Below, piece after piece: positions 21,312 to 30,550 of a stretch of 64,000 nt of DNA. Source of the DNA: Clostridium sp. Marseille-P3244. Its GTDB lineage: Bacteria; Bacillota; Clostridia; Lachnospirales; Lachnospiraceae. Numbering within the stretch: position 1 is the stretch's first letter; every line of letters starts with the position of its first letter. The notes below the pieces were generated by a model. The model was not told where the DNA came from and did no database searches. It saw nothing but the letters and a program-made list of their open reading frames with translations. The translations under genes were made by a program, and so were the position numbers. Where the stretch lies: positions 1 to 64,000 of the forward strand of contig NZ_LT635549.1 in NCBI RefSeq assembly GCF_900120155.1. The letters are read 5' to 3'.

Positions 21312-23426
21312 CTACACTTCAAAGATCAGATCCCCGTAAGACGGCATCGGCCATGCCTCTTTGTCGACTACCATCTCCAGCTGGTCAACCGGATCCCGGA
21401 GCGCGTCCATAGCCGGATGAACTTCGTGATAATATCTCTGAGCTTTGTCCGGCCCATCGGGCAGTTCCGACACTTCTTCTGTCACCTTCTCTAATTCCAT
21501 CAGTGCGGATCTTGCTTCCTTTAAAAGTACGGTAATCTCAGAAAGAGTCTCCGACTGTACACTGGCATCCGCTCCTGCCTCTTTCACTGCGTTGACTGTG
21601 TCTGCCAGTGTCTTTGTATATTTGATGATGGCCGGCAGGATCTGCTTTCTGGCCATATCGATCATCGTACGCGCCTCAATGTTGATCGCCTTGGAGTAGT
21701 TTTCATAGCTGATCTCCGCGCGGGACTCCAGCTCTGCTCTTGTAAACACTCCGAATTTTTCAAAAAGGGCTACCGCTTTGTCCGATACGATCGCCGGGAT
21801 CGCGTCTACCATAGAACGGATATTGGGCAGGCCTCGTCTCTCGGCCTCGTCTACCCATTCCTGTGAATATCCGTCGCCATTGAAAATAATTCTCTGATTC
21901 TCAGTGGCATATTCTTTAATAAGATCATGTACTGCTTTCTGGAAATCATCTGCTTTTTCCAGAACTTCGCATGCCTCGGAAAAGGCCTCCGCCATGATCG
22001 TATTAAGTACAGTATTTACCGACGCGACTGAATCTCTTGATCCCAGCATACGGAACTCAAACTTATTTCCTGTAAAGGCAAACGGAGAGGTACGGTTTCT
22101 GTCAGTCGCGTCTCTCGTAAATTCAGGCAGGGTACGTACACTTGTCTCCAGCTTTCCGCCCTTCAGACTGTGAGTAGCCTCCCCTGTGCTGATCAACTGC
22201 TCGATCACATCTTCCAGCTGCTCGCCAAGGAATACAGAAATAATAGCCGGTGGAGCCTCGTTGGCTCCCAGTCTGTGATCATTTCCAGGATCTGCCGCGG
22301 CTTCCCTCAGAATATCTGCATGACGGTTCACTGCTTTTAGAATACAGGTAAGCACTAGCAGGAACTGGATGTTCTCATGAGGTGTCTTTCCCGGATCCAG
22401 CATGTTGATCCCGTCGTCCGTAGTCAATGACCAGTTATTGTGCTTTCCTGATCCGTTCACTCCTTTAAACGGTTTCTCGTGAAGCAGACATTTCATTCCA
22501 TGCTGGCATGCCACTCTCTTCAACGTCTGCATAATGATCTGGTTGTGGTCCACCGCAATATTTGCCTCGGCATAGATCGGAGCAAGTTCGTGCTGAGCCG
22601 GCGCCACCTCATTGTGCTGAGTCTTGGCTGTGACTCCCACCTTCCACAACTCCTCATTTACATCTTTCATAAAGGAAGCAATCCGCTGACGGATGGTCCC
22701 GAAATAGTGGTCATCCATCTCCTGCCCTTTCGGCGGCATGGCTCCAAACAGTGTACGGCCTGTGTAGATCAGATCCTTTCTCTGCAGGAACTTCTCGGCG
22801 TCCACCAGAAAATACTCCTGTTCCGCCCCTACTGAAGGGGTTACCTTTTTCGAAGTCGTATTCCCGAACAGTCTCAGCAGCCGGATTGCCTGTGTATTAA
22901 CCGCTTCCATGGAACGCAGCAGCGGTGTCTTCTGGTCAAGCGCTTCTCCCGTATAGGAACAGAATGCCGTCGGGATACAGAGCGTAGCCCCCGCCGCGTC
23001 CTGTCTGACAAATGCCGGTGATGTGCAGTCCCACATCGTATACCCTCTCGCCTCAAATGTGGCTCTTAATCCGCCTGACGGGAAGGAAGACGCATCCGGT
23101 TCTCCCTTGATCAGTTCTTTCCCCGAAAAACTCATCAGCACCTTGCCGCTTGGCTGGGGAGCAGATATAAAAGAATCATGCTTTTCTGCAGTAACACCTG
23201 TCAGCGGGAGGAACCAGTGGGTGTAGTGAGTCGCGCCTTTTTCAATTGCCCATTCTTTCATCTCATGCGCGATAACGTCGGCTGTCTCCAGATCAAGTTC
23301 CCTTCCCTCTTCGATCGTCTGCTTCAGATTTTTATATACCTTCTTCGGAAGACGCTCCTGCATTACAGTATCGTTAAATACATTTTCTCCGAAAATGTCT
23401 GCTACGTTTATCTTTTCTGTGCTCAT
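21312..23426 (-). CDS. glnN: Glutamine synthetase type III
   Basis: 704 residues, the size of GSIII (type I enzymes are about 450). It shows GSIII features: [20 protein letters not shown] and [20 protein letters not shown] at the N-terminal side, [15 protein letters not shown] for metal-binding glutamates, and [40 protein letters not shown] is the substrate/ATP site, and [20 protein letters not shown] carries the Arg and Glu residues near the active site. It makes glutamine from glutamate, ammonia and ATP. GSIII is common in Bacteroidetes and some Clostridia as the main nitrogen-assimilation enzyme. It stands alone downstream of fba, separated by a terminator. No riboswitch was recognised in its leader. 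Confidence 0.95.
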   Translation of the reverse strand: MSTEKINVADIFGENVFNDTVMQERLPKKVYKNLKQTIEEGRELDLETADVIAHEMKEWAIEKGATHYTHWFLPLTGVTAEKHDSFISAPQPSGKVLMSFSGKELIKGEPDASSFPSGGLRATFEARGYTMWDCTSPAFVRQDAAGATLCIPTAFCSYTGEALDQKTPLLRSMEAVNTQAIRLLRLFGNTTSKKVTPSVGAEQEYFLVDAEKFLQRKDLIYTGRTLFGAMPPKGQEMDDHYFGTIRQRIASFMKDVNEELWKVGVTAKTQHNEVAPAQHELAPIYAEANIAVDHNQIIMQTLKRVACQHGMKCLLHEKPFKGVNGSGKHNNWSLTTDDGINMLDPGKTPHENIQFLLVLTCILKAVNRHADILREAAADPGNDHRLGANEAPPAIISVFLGEQLEDVIEQLISTGEATHSLKGGKLETSVRTLPEFTRDATDRNRTSPFAFTGNKFEFRMLGSRDSVASVNTVLNTIMAEAFSEACEVLEKADDFQKAVHDLIKEYATENQRIIFNGDGYSQEWVDEAERRGLPNIRSMVDAIPAIVSDKAVALFEKFGVFTRAELESRAEISYENYSKAINIEARTMIDMARKQILPAIIKYTKTLADTVNAVKEAGADASVQSETLSEITVLLKEARSALMELEKVTEEVSELPDGPDKAQRYYHEVHPAMDALRDPVDQLEMVVDKEAWPMPSYGDLIFEV

Positions 23427-23483
23427 AACATACCCTTCCTTCCTGCCTTTTTACTGTATGGTTCACCCAGGTGTATAGATATG

Positions 23484-23519
23484 AAAAAAGGGCACTCCAC
23501 CTGTGATGGAACGCCCTCG
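23484..23519 (-). terminator. Terminator between fba and glnN
   Basis: Hairpin with agggc / gccct base and inner tcca / tgga pairing, followed on the minus strand by six T. It ends the fba transcript. Confidence 0.7.
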
Positions 23520-23608
23520 TTCATTTCTATGCCAGTCAGTATACCTCACCTTTTTAAAAAAGGCAAGAGTTTTTTTAATAAATTTTATTCAGGCCTCCTG
23601 AAAATATT

Positions 23609-24472
23609 TCAGGCTTTTCCCACAGAACCGAATAATTCCATTTTCTCTTTCACTTTTGCCATAATAGCTTCCGTACCCGGTTTCAGAAGTTTACGGGGAT
23701 CAAATCCCTTGCCCTGTCTGTCCTTTCCGGCCTCAATGTACTCGCGGGTCGCCTCTGCGAATACGATCTGGCACTCTGTGTTCACATTGATCTTAGCCAC
23801 GCCAAGATCGATCGCTTTCTTGATCATGTCGTCCGGAATTCCGGTGCCTCCGTGAAGTACAAGAGGCATATCGCCTGTTTTCTGCTGGATCGCGTCCAGA
23901 GTCTCGAAGCTTAAGCCTTCCCAGTTGTCCGGATATACACCGTGGATATTACCGATACCTGCTGCCAGGAAATCGATTCCCAGATCAGCGATTCTCTTGC
24001 ATTCCTCGGGATCCGCGCACTCGCCTCTTCCGATAACACCGTCTTCCTCTCCGCCGATGGAACCCACCTCTGCCTCAAGAGACATGTTATGATCATGAGC
24101 GATCTTGACAAGTTCTTTTGTCTTTTCCACATTCTCATCGATCGGATAATGGGATCCGTCAAACATGATGGAGGAGAATCCCGCCTCCACACACTTCAGG
24201 CATCCGTCGTAGCTGCCGTGATCCAGGTGAAGCGCTACCGGAACAGTGATGTTCATCTCTTCGAGCATCCCGTTTACCATACCCACTACTGTCTTGTATC
24301 CTGTCATATATTTCCCGGCGCCTTCAGATACTCCGAGGATGACCGGAGAATTACACTCCTGAGCCGTCTGAAGAATCGCCTTTGTCCACTCAAGGTTGTT
24401 GATATTAAACTGTCCCACTGCATAGTGTCCTGCTTTTGCTTTCTGAAGCATTTCTGTTGCTGATACTAACAT
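23609..24472 (-). CDS. fba: Class II fructose-1,6-bisphosphate aldolase
   Basis: 287 residues. Start chosen at the ATG at 24472 (MLVSATEMLQKAKAGHYAVG), preceded by ggaggg. Metal ligands appear in VPVALHLDHGSYDGCLKCVE and in VLHGGTGIPDDMIKKAIDLG. The EAEVGSIGGEEDG segment and NVNTECQ complete the class II pattern. It splits fructose 1,6-bisphosphate into two triose phosphates with zinc, in glycolysis and gluconeogenesis. It is monocistronic, with its own terminator. Similar tagatose-bisphosphate aldolases exist, but the central metabolic role is more likely. Confidence 0.93.
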   Translation of the reverse strand: MLVSATEMLQKAKAGHYAVGQFNINNLEWTKAILQTAQECNSPVILGVSEGAGKYMTGYKTVVGMVNGMLEEMNITVPVALHLDHGSYDGCLKCVEAGFSSIMFDGSHYPIDENVEKTKELVKIAHDHNMSLEAEVGSIGGEEDGVIGRGECADPEECKRIADLGIDFLAAGIGNIHGVYPDNWEGLSFETLDAIQQKTGDMPLVLHGGTGIPDDMIKKAIDLGVAKINVNTECQIVFAEATREYIEAGKDRQGKGFDPRKLLKPGTEAIMAKVKEKMELFGSVGKA

Positions 24473-24631
24473 ATTATTTCCCTCCAATTCTGATGTGTCC
24501 GCCGGATGGCATAGGATGTCCGGCGGATGATCCAATCTTTTTTTATTATAGCTTATCCAGGGGAAAAAGACAATCTCAAATCAGGCACTGAGACAGGAAA
24601 TGATGAAAAAAAGGAAAAAACAAAAAAATGC

Positions 24632-24661
24632 TTGCATGTTAAGAACGTATGTGATATAGTA
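24632..24661 (+). promoter_or_regulatory. Promoter of tRNA-Glu
   Basis: TTGCAT, 17-bp spacer, TATAGT, about 35 nt before the tRNA gene. Confidence 0.65.
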
Positions 24662-24695
24662 ATATTCGCTGTGAGGCTCCTTACAGATATAATAT

Positions 24696-24767
24696 GGCTC
24701 CGTGGTCAAGCGGTCAAGACGCTAGCCTCTCACGCTGGAATCAGGGGTTCGATTCCCCTCGGAGTCA
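24696..24767 (+). tRNA. tRNA-Glu (anticodon CTC)
   Basis: A full cloverleaf. The acceptor GGCTCCG pairs with CGGAGTC, the anticodon stem ctagc/gctgg has loop ctctcac (anticodon CTC, reads GAG), and the T arm is ggggttcgattcccc. The CCA end is not encoded. A single tRNA, followed by a terminator (24774-24812). Confidence 0.92.
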
Positions 24768-24773
24768 CTGAAA

Positions 24774-24812
24774 AATCCCGGAAGCTCTTGTATCTCAAGG
24801 CTTGCCGGGATT
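24774..24812 (+). terminator. Terminator after tRNA-Glu
   Basis: aatcccgg / ccgggatt stem with a longer inner stem (aagc/gctt-like) and a ttcttttt tail. Confidence 0.8.
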
Positions 24813-24829
24813 CTTTTTACTTTTTCATC

Positions 24830-25756
24830 TTAGGATCTGTCCCCGGCCACAGACAGGCTGGCAGCCACTTCCTGCCTTACCATGATCTGAAGGGCCTGTT
24901 TCTTATCTCTGATCAGGACTTCTCTGTGGGCGCCGCCAAACTCACCATCCCGTGTCCATGGAATTTCTTCCTCACATTCAAACTTTACCTCCCCGGATTT
25001 AAAAGAGTACATCCGTTCCGGGTTGATCTGCCGCATTACGATCGCTCCAAGCAGTTCATTCAGCTCAATCGGATTTCTGGGAGTTTTGATCAACGTAACT
25101 TCAAATACCCCGTCATCAAACACGATCTCCGGCCCTATGATCCCTTTAAACCCGCCGACAGATCTGGAATTTGTCACCATCCCAAAAATAAACTCATCCT
25201 CTATTATTTCGCCGTCATGGCAGACTTTCATTCTATATGAAGGAATATTAAAGATCCGTTTCGCTCCTTCCAAAAGATACGCCATATGTCCCAGGATATT
25301 CTTCATACTCTGCTTTGTCTCGTAAGATACATCCGTAAACAGACCAAACGCCGCGATATAAATAAAATAGTCTTCATTGAACATTCCCACATCACACGGG
25401 AAGGGGACTCCGTTAACAGCGACCGACGCGGCTTCCACGATCTCTTTCGGAATACCAAGACTTGCGGCAAAATCATTAGTCGTTCCGGCCGGTATATATC
25501 CCAGAGGTGTATCCTCACCTCGGAGCTGCAGTCCCGTGACAACTTCATCCAGTGTACCGTCCCCCCCGCTGCAGACGATCAGATCATATTCTCTGGAACA
25601 GGTCCTCGCTTTTTCGACAGCATCGTGATACTTCTGTGTCGGATAAACCGTGACTTCATATCCGCCTTTCACAAAAATATCCAGAACATCGGAAATCTTT
25701 GGCTTCAGGGTCCCTGTTCCGGCATTGGGATTATAGATAAAAAGCATCTTTTTCAT
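24830..25756 (-). CDS. Diacylglycerol kinase family lipid kinase (YegS/DgkB-like)
   Basis: 308 residues. The N-terminus MKKMLFIYNPNAGTGTLKPK and the nucleotide loop VCSGGDGTLDEVVTGLQ are diagnostic. PLGYIPAGTTNDFAASLGIP follows, then the C-terminal beta domain with PWTRDGEFGG, the conserved DGE. These enzymes phosphorylate diacylglycerol or related lipids and feed phosphatidate back to phospholipid synthesis. It acts at the inner face of the membrane without membrane helices. It converges on the tRNA-Glu terminator; upstream is a hairpin (25800-25830) that ends the crh-like operon. Confidence 0.93.
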   Translation of the reverse strand: MKKMLFIYNPNAGTGTLKPKISDVLDIFVKGGYEVTVYPTQKYHDAVEKARTCSREYDLIVCSGGDGTLDEVVTGLQLRGEDTPLGYIPAGTTNDFAASLGIPKEIVEAASVAVNGVPFPCDVGMFNEDYFIYIAAFGLFTDVSYETKQSMKNILGHMAYLLEGAKRIFNIPSYRMKVCHDGEIIEDEFIFGMVTNSRSVGGFKGIIGPEIVFDDGVFEVTLIKTPRNPIELNELLGAIVMRQINPERMYSFKSGEVKFECEEEIPWTRDGEFGGAHREVLIRDKKQALQIMVRQEVAASLSVAGDRS

Positions 25757-25799
25757 AGTTTAATACATCTCCCGTCTCTGACTGATATATTCTGACAGT

Positions 25800-25830
25800 A
25801 AAGGGCTGTACTATAAATGCACAGCCCTTT
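25800..25830 (-). terminator. Terminator after the crh-like gene
   Basis: aagggctgt / acagccctt stem with a 12-nt loop, downstream of the murB-rapZ-whiA-crh-like operon. Confidence 0.65.
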
Positions 25831-25876
25831 TCCATCTCTTTATCTGAATTCTGCCTTGCCCGGGCAAAACACTCTA

Positions 25877-26134
25877 TTATTTAGCGGCCGCAAAAAATGA
25901 CCGGATATCTTCTGCCGCTTTTTTCTCATCTTCTCCATCAGTCACAACTGTGATCTGTTCTCCTCCGGCCAGGCTAAGACTCATCATACCCATAATACTC
26001 TTGGCATTAATCTTTTTTCCGCCGGTCTGGATATACACCTTGCTCGCGTACTGGCTTGCTTTCTGTACCAAAAGTGCGATCGGTGTACCGTCTAATCCTT
26101 CTTCTGTCTTTACTACAACAGATGTTTTGATCAT
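25877..26134 (-). CDS. Crh-like HPr family protein with Asp15 and Ser46
   Basis: 85 residues with the HPr fold. The active-site loop reads EEGLDGTPIALLVQKAS, where HPr has GLHARPA; the phosphorylated His15 is replaced by Asp. The regulatory serine is kept at position 46 in NAKSIMGMMSL. Loss of His15 with retained Ser46 is the mark of Crh, the catabolite-repression co-regulator that cannot carry sugar phosphate in the PTS but can be phosphorylated by HPr kinase on Ser46. B. subtilis crh lies in yvcI-yvcJ-yvcK-yvcL-crh; here the same order is kept with rapZ (yvcJ) and whiA (yvcL). The gene overlaps whiA by 4 nt, so it is translationally coupled. An Asp at position 15 may mimic a phosphate-like charge; that is speculation. 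Confidence 0.85.
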   Translation of the reverse strand: MIKTSVVVKTEEGLDGTPIALLVQKASQYASKVYIQTGGKKINAKSIMGMMSLSLAGGEQITVVTDGEDEKKAAEDIRSFFAAAK

Positions 26135-27090
26135 AATAATCCTCCTTGTTCTTGCCTTACCTTGTCTGCCATCTCACTCAGTCTGCGCAGCCTGTGATTG
26201 ATCCCGGACTTACCGACAGGAGGAGACATTGATTCTCCCAGTTCCTTCAGAGTCGCGTCCGGATTTTCCAACCGGGCAATAGCGGCCTCCACCAGATTCT
26301 CCGGTACATGTTCAAAACCGACCGTGTCTCTGAGGTATGTAATATCCTCGATCTGTTTCACCGCCGCAGATACCGTCTTATTGATATTGGCAGTCTCGCA
26401 GTTCACCTTCCTGTTCACGGAATTACGCATTTCCTTCAGGATCCTGACATTTTCAAGTTCCATCAGCGCCACATGCGCCTCCATTACATTCAGGACATCA
26501 ACGATCTGGGATCCCTCTTTCAGATATACGACAAATGACTTCTTGCGCGGCACGATCTTGGCATCCAGCTCAAACCCGCGGATCACCTGCTGTATCTGCC
26601 GCGCTGCCTCACGGGATGAACAGACGATCTCAAAATGATAGGATTTATTCGGATCGCTCATAGAGCCTGCCGCCTGAAAAGCTCCTCTGAGAAAAGCTCT
26701 TCTGCAGCATGTCTGCTGGATTATCAGAGGACTGAACGCACAGATTTCTTTCCTGTTCCCGCTGTGTTCAGTGATCATCTTCGCAGCCTGAAGAATCCTC
26801 AGTGCATCCTCATGATTTTTCACCACCACCGTGTAGGATACACTTTCTTTTGCGATATTTCTTCTTACAGAAATATCAGTTTTAATATTAAATGTTTTTT
26901 CTATCAATGTAAAGACTTTTCTTGCAACAAGCAGATTTTCCGAATGGATTTTTATACTCAGCCGGTCAAAACTGTTGACCACAATAGTGCCGCACAATCC
27001 AAGAAAAGCGGCCGTTTCCGCTATCCTGCAGTGTCTGGCCGCACTAATATTTCCGGCCAGTTCCTCTTTCACCTTTCCAGAAAAAGACAT
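26131..27090 (-). CDS. whiA: DNA-binding protein WhiA
   Basis: 319 residues. Start chosen at the ATG at 27090 (MSFSGKVKEELAGNISAARH), with aaggaagtga in front; an upstream extension overlaps rapZ and is unlikely. The N-terminal half is the LAGLIDADG-like fold (FLRGAFQAAGSMSDPNKSYH). The C-terminal part has the sporulation-regulator type helix-turn-helix (LVEAAIARLENPDATLKELG, ESMSPPVGKSGINHRLRRLS). In Firmicutes, WhiA affects cell division and chromosome segregation. It sits between rapZ and the crh-like gene, the usual neighbourhood, though yvcK is missing. Confidence 0.95.
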   Translation of the reverse strand: MSFSGKVKEELAGNISAARHCRIAETAAFLGLCGTIVVNSFDRLSIKIHSENLLVARKVFTLIEKTFNIKTDISVRRNIAKESVSYTVVVKNHEDALRILQAAKMITEHSGNRKEICAFSPLIIQQTCCRRAFLRGAFQAAGSMSDPNKSYHFEIVCSSREAARQIQQVIRGFELDAKIVPRKKSFVVYLKEGSQIVDVLNVMEAHVALMELENVRILKEMRNSVNRKVNCETANINKTVSAAVKQIEDITYLRDTVGFEHVPENLVEAAIARLENPDATLKELGESMSPPVGKSGINHRLRRLSEMADKVRQEQGGLL

Positions 27091-27095
27091 CCTGA

Positions 27096-27974
27096 TCACT
27101 TCCTTTTTGTAACAGCGTCCAGTTCGATATCTCTGTGTTCGATGCGTACTCCATAGCTCTCCTGCTCCTCCAGCATCTGATACAGCGCGTTGGCAATGGT
27201 TACTGATCTGTGTTTCCCTCCGGTACATCCGATAGAGATTACGAGCTGATTTTTCCCTTCGAGAATATAGTTGGGGATAAGAAATTCCACCATATCCTTC
27301 AGTTTATCCAGAAATGTCCTTGTCTTTTCATTTTCCATAACATAGTCCTGTACTTCCGGGTCATTTCCTGTCTTATCCCGCAGTTCATCAATATAATACG
27401 GATTCGGCAGAAATCTGACATCAAAGACGAGATCTGAGTCCTGAGGGATCCCGTATTTAAATCCAAAAGACATCACTGTGATATACAGATTGCAGAAGCT
27501 CTGCCCTTTTATAAATATTTTTTCCAGTTCCAGTTTAAGCTCCCTTGTCAGCATTTTGCTCGTATCAAGGATATAAGTGGCGCGCATCTTCAGGAACATG
27601 ATCTTCTCCCGCTCCTTCGCGATGCCCGTATCAACTCTTCCGGATCCGCTTAAAGGATGCTGGCGCCTTGTCTCTTTATACCGTTTCACAAGGACATCAT
27701 CGTGCGCGTCCAGAAACAGGATCTCATATTTCACCGATTTGTTGTCCATCTCGTCCAGAACATCCTTCAGGCCGGAAAAATCCTGGCCTCCGCGGACATC
27801 AAGCCCAAGTGCCACTTTTTTCACGTCTTCCTCGGGTTCACTGAACATTTCCACGAAACGGGGCAAAAGAGGGATGGGCAGATTATCCACACAAAAATAC
27901 CCCATATCCTCCAGCATCTTGAGAGCTGTTGTCTTTCCGGCTCCTGACATTCCTGTCACGATCACAAAACGCAT
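27096..27974 (-). CDS. rapZ: RapZ/YvcJ nucleotide-binding protein
   Basis: 292 residues. The Walker A loop is VTGMSGAGKTTALKMLEDMG, and DNLPIPLLPRF follows as in the family. Other blocks are VALGLDVRG, FLDAHDDVLVKRYKETRRQH and PLSGSGRV. The C-terminal domain contains IGCTGGKHRSVTIANALYQM. RapZ proteins bind nucleotides, and in E. coli regulate glmS mRNA turnover; in Firmicutes YvcJ affects competence and cell envelope metabolism. It follows murB by 3 nt, so the operon links wall synthesis with this regulator. Confidence 0.95.
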   Translation of the reverse strand: MRFVIVTGMSGAGKTTALKMLEDMGYFCVDNLPIPLLPRFVEMFSEPEEDVKKVALGLDVRGGQDFSGLKDVLDEMDNKSVKYEILFLDAHDDVLVKRYKETRRQHPLSGSGRVDTGIAKEREKIMFLKMRATYILDTSKMLTRELKLELEKIFIKGQSFCNLYITVMSFGFKYGIPQDSDLVFDVRFLPNPYYIDELRDKTGNDPEVQDYVMENEKTRTFLDKLKDMVEFLIPNYILEGKNQLVISIGCTGGKHRSVTIANALYQMLEEQESYGVRIEHRDIELDAVTKRK

Positions 27975-27977
27975 TGC

Positions 27978-28883
27978 CTAAAATTCTCCTATCTTCTTTA
28001 CTTCCGGCTCAAGCCGCACGCCAAATTTTTCCTGTACCCGTTCTGCAACATCCTGCATCAGTCTGAGGACATCTGCGGCCGTGGCATTCCCTCTGTTGAT
28101 CACAAACCCGCAGTGCTTCTCTGAGACCTGAGCGTCTCCCACCCGGTAGCCGCACAGACCCGCGTCCTGGATCAGCTTTCCTGCGAAATATCCTTCCGGA
28201 CGTTTAAATGTGCTTCCGGCGCTGCCGTATTCCAGGGGCTGCTTTTCCACCCTTTTTTCTTTCAATTCTTCCATGCGGCTGCGGATCTCATCCCTGTTGC
28301 CCTGCCGCAGTGACAGAACCGCGCCAAGAGCTACATAATCATTTTTGGAAATGACACTGGTGCGGTACCCCAGTCCGAGTTCTTCCAGAGAAAGATTTAA
28401 AATCTCTCCCTCTGTTGTCAGAACTTTTGCGCTCTCTACGATCTGTTTCATCTCCCCGCCGTAAGCGCCGGCGTTCATCCTCAGCGCCCCGCCTACGGTC
28501 CCCGGAATTCCCGAAGCAAATTCCATACCTGTCAGAGATGCCTCGCAGGCGGCAGAAGCCGTCCTGGACAACAGTGCGCCTGCCTGAGCACAGATCTTTT
28601 CATTCTCCACCTGTATCTGGTTCATCCTTTTATAAATCTGGATGATCACTCCCCGGTATCCCTTGTCGCCCACAAGAAGATTACTTCCGTTTCCGATCAC
28701 ATAATAAGGAACGGATTCTGTCCGGCACAGCCCGATGATCTCCCGGATTTCTTCAGTTGAAGCCGGCATTACAAACAGATCGGCCGGTCCTCCGATGCGG
28801 AAAGTCGTATGCCTGTTCATAGGTTCATTGGCAAGCACGTTTTCCGCCCCTGCCACTTCGCACAGTCTTGTATATAGCTCCAT
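27978..28883 (-). CDS. murB: UDP-N-acetylenolpyruvoylglucosamine reductase
   Basis: 301 residues. The FAD-binding PCMH-type domain has NTTF-like HTTFRIGGPADLFVMPA and NGSNLLVGDKGYRGVIIQIY, plus GIPGTVGGALRMNAGAYGGE. The catalytic region SAGSTFKRPEGYFAGKLIQD contains the serine proton donor. MurB reduces enolpyruvyl-UDP-GlcNAc to UDP-MurNAc in peptidoglycan synthesis, using NADPH. It is the first gene of the murB-rapZ-whiA-crh-like operon; the 190-nt gap to the divergent gene holds both promoters. Confidence 0.97.
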   Translation of the reverse strand: MELYTRLCEVAGAENVLANEPMNRHTTFRIGGPADLFVMPASTEEIREIIGLCRTESVPYYVIGNGSNLLVGDKGYRGVIIQIYKRMNQIQVENEKICAQAGALLSRTASAACEASLTGMEFASGIPGTVGGALRMNAGAYGGEMKQIVESAKVLTTEGEILNLSLEELGLGYRTSVISKNDYVALGAVLSLRQGNRDEIRSRMEELKEKRVEKQPLEYGSAGSTFKRPEGYFAGKLIQDAGLCGYRVGDAQVSEKHCGFVINRGNATAADVLRLMQDVAERVQEKFGVRLEPEVKKIGEF

Positions 28884-29075
28884 AAATTACTCCATTCTAT
28901 TCCTTATCGTTACTCCTTAGACATTATAGAGCACCGGAACGCCAAAGTAAAGGCAACAGACAGAAATCTTGCAAAATCCATCTAAACAGTGTATACTGTC
29001 TGTGTATCTCTATATTTTTTTAAGCCGCACGCCGGCCTTAATTACTTTAATTTCTTAAAGGAGTGAATTCGGACT

Positions 29076-30458
29076 GTGGATTCCAGTGACAGTTTTCAAT
29101 TAATCATACTTGTAATTCTTCTTATGCTCTCAGCATTTTTTTCATCTAATGAGACAGCGCTGATGTCGGTAAATAAGATCCGGCTCCGTTCTCTCGCGGA
29201 TTCCGGGAACAAACGGGCCGCCATGGTACTGGACGTGACAGAAAATCACACCTCCAAGATGCTCAGCGCGATCCTGATCGGGAACAACATCGTCAATCTT
29301 TCCGCTTCTGCTCTTGCCACATCACTTGCCTATACATTCGGAGGCTACATGGTCAGTATCACTACTGCTGTCCTGACCGTCGCTATCCTTGTGTTCGGCG
29401 AGATCACCCCCAAAAACTATGCCACATTGAAAGCGGAAAAAGTAGCGCTGAGATATATTTCCATTATCCGGATTTTTATGACCCTTATGACTCCCGTGAT
29501 CTTCATCATCAACCTGTTCGCTAGGGGGATCATGTTTATTCTCAGGGTGGATCCGAATGCTTCCGCAAAGGTCATGACCGAGGACGAACTGAGGACCATC
29601 GTGGATGTAAGCCACGAAGACGGTATTATTGAATCCGATGAAAAAGAAATGATCTACAATGTGTTTGATCTCAGCGACGCGGACGCGAAAGATATCATGG
29701 TTCCCAGAGTCCATGTTACGTTTGCTGATATTAACAATACCTACGAAGAGCTTATTGAGATCTTCCGTGAAGATAAATTCACTCGTCTTCCCGTGTATGA
29801 AGGCACACAGGACAATATTGTCGGCATCATAAATATGAAAGATCTTCTTCTCTACGACAAGACCGAATCTTTCCACATCAGAGACATCATGCGCAAACCG
29901 CATTTTACCTATGAATACAAGGATATTTCGGAACTTCTTGTAGAAATGCGGGATTCTACGTTCAATATTGCCATCGTCCTCGACGAATATGGGGAAATGG
30001 CTGGGCTGATCACTCTGGAAGACATACTGGAGGAGATCGTAGGCGAAATTCATGACGAATACGACGAAAAAGAGGACGAGCTGGTACAGCAGGTTTCGGA
30101 ACGGGAATATATCATTGAGGGATCTGTAAGTCTTGACGACGTGAATGACCGGCTGGATACCCGCTTTGAGTCTGAAGACTATGACTCACTGGGCGGTTTC
30201 ATTATCGAACATCTGGATCGTCTGCCCGAAGTCGGAGACGAAGTCATAACAGAAGACGAGATCCGTCTCGTCGTAGAATCTCTGGATAAAAACCGGGTGG
30301 AAAGCGTCCATCTGTATCTGCCTCCAAAAAGAGTTGATGGAGATGGAAGCAGCGCAGATATCATTGATTTCCCCCCTGCTTCCAATGGGAAAAGTTCAGA
30401 ATTTTCCGGTTCGGATTTAGATTCCTTAATGGAAAAATCCGGTCCTCCACAACAATAA
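29076..30458 (+). CDS. CNNM/CorC-type membrane protein with CBS pair (hemolysin family)
   Basis: 460 residues, GTG start after aaaggagtga. The N-terminal DUF21 domain has four hydrophobic segments (residues about 5-30, 60-85, 95-115, 125-155) with FFSSNETALMSVNKIRLRSL. Two CBS domains follow: IMVPRVHVTF...DKFTRLPVYEGTQD, then the second around IRDIMRKPHFTYEYKDISEL. The C-terminal CorC_HlyC domain is GGFIIEHLDRLPEVGDEVIT. The family exports or regulates magnesium and cobalt. The C-terminal tail (about 40 residues) is low complexity. It is followed by an amidase gene 92 nt downstream. Confidence 0.93.
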   Translation: MDSSDSFQLIILVILLMLSAFFSSNETALMSVNKIRLRSLADSGNKRAAMVLDVTENHTSKMLSAILIGNNIVNLSASALATSLAYTFGGYMVSITTAVLTVAILVFGEITPKNYATLKAEKVALRYISIIRIFMTLMTPVIFIINLFARGIMFILRVDPNASAKVMTEDELRTIVDVSHEDGIIESDEKEMIYNVFDLSDADAKDIMVPRVHVTFADINNTYEELIEIFREDKFTRLPVYEGTQDNIVGIINMKDLLLYDKTESFHIRDIMRKPHFTYEYKDISELLVEMRDSTFNIAIVLDEYGEMAGLITLEDILEEIVGEIHDEYDEKEDELVQQVSEREYIIEGSVSLDDVNDRLDTRFESEDYDSLGGFIIEHLDRLPEVGDEVITEDEIRLVVESLDKNRVESVHLYLPPKRVDGDGSSADIIDFPPASNGKSSEFSGSDLDSLMEKSGPPQQ

Positions 30459-30550
30459 CCGTAATATCCGGGTGGCTGCGTATAAAGCAGTCACCATTTT
30501 TTTACCCCTGCATACTCTATTATAGATTAATCAGTAAAGGAACTTTGATT

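Noticed and set aside
21312-23608. Riboswitch or T-box ahead of glnN
   Set aside because: The 180-nt gap contains only the fba terminator hairpin and a short leader. No conserved riboswitch core was seen.
24473-24535. N-terminal extension of the aldolase to 24535
   Set aside because: The extension (MDHPPDILCHPADTSELEGN) has no family similarity and no ribosome binding site, while ggaggg stands before the ATG at 24472.
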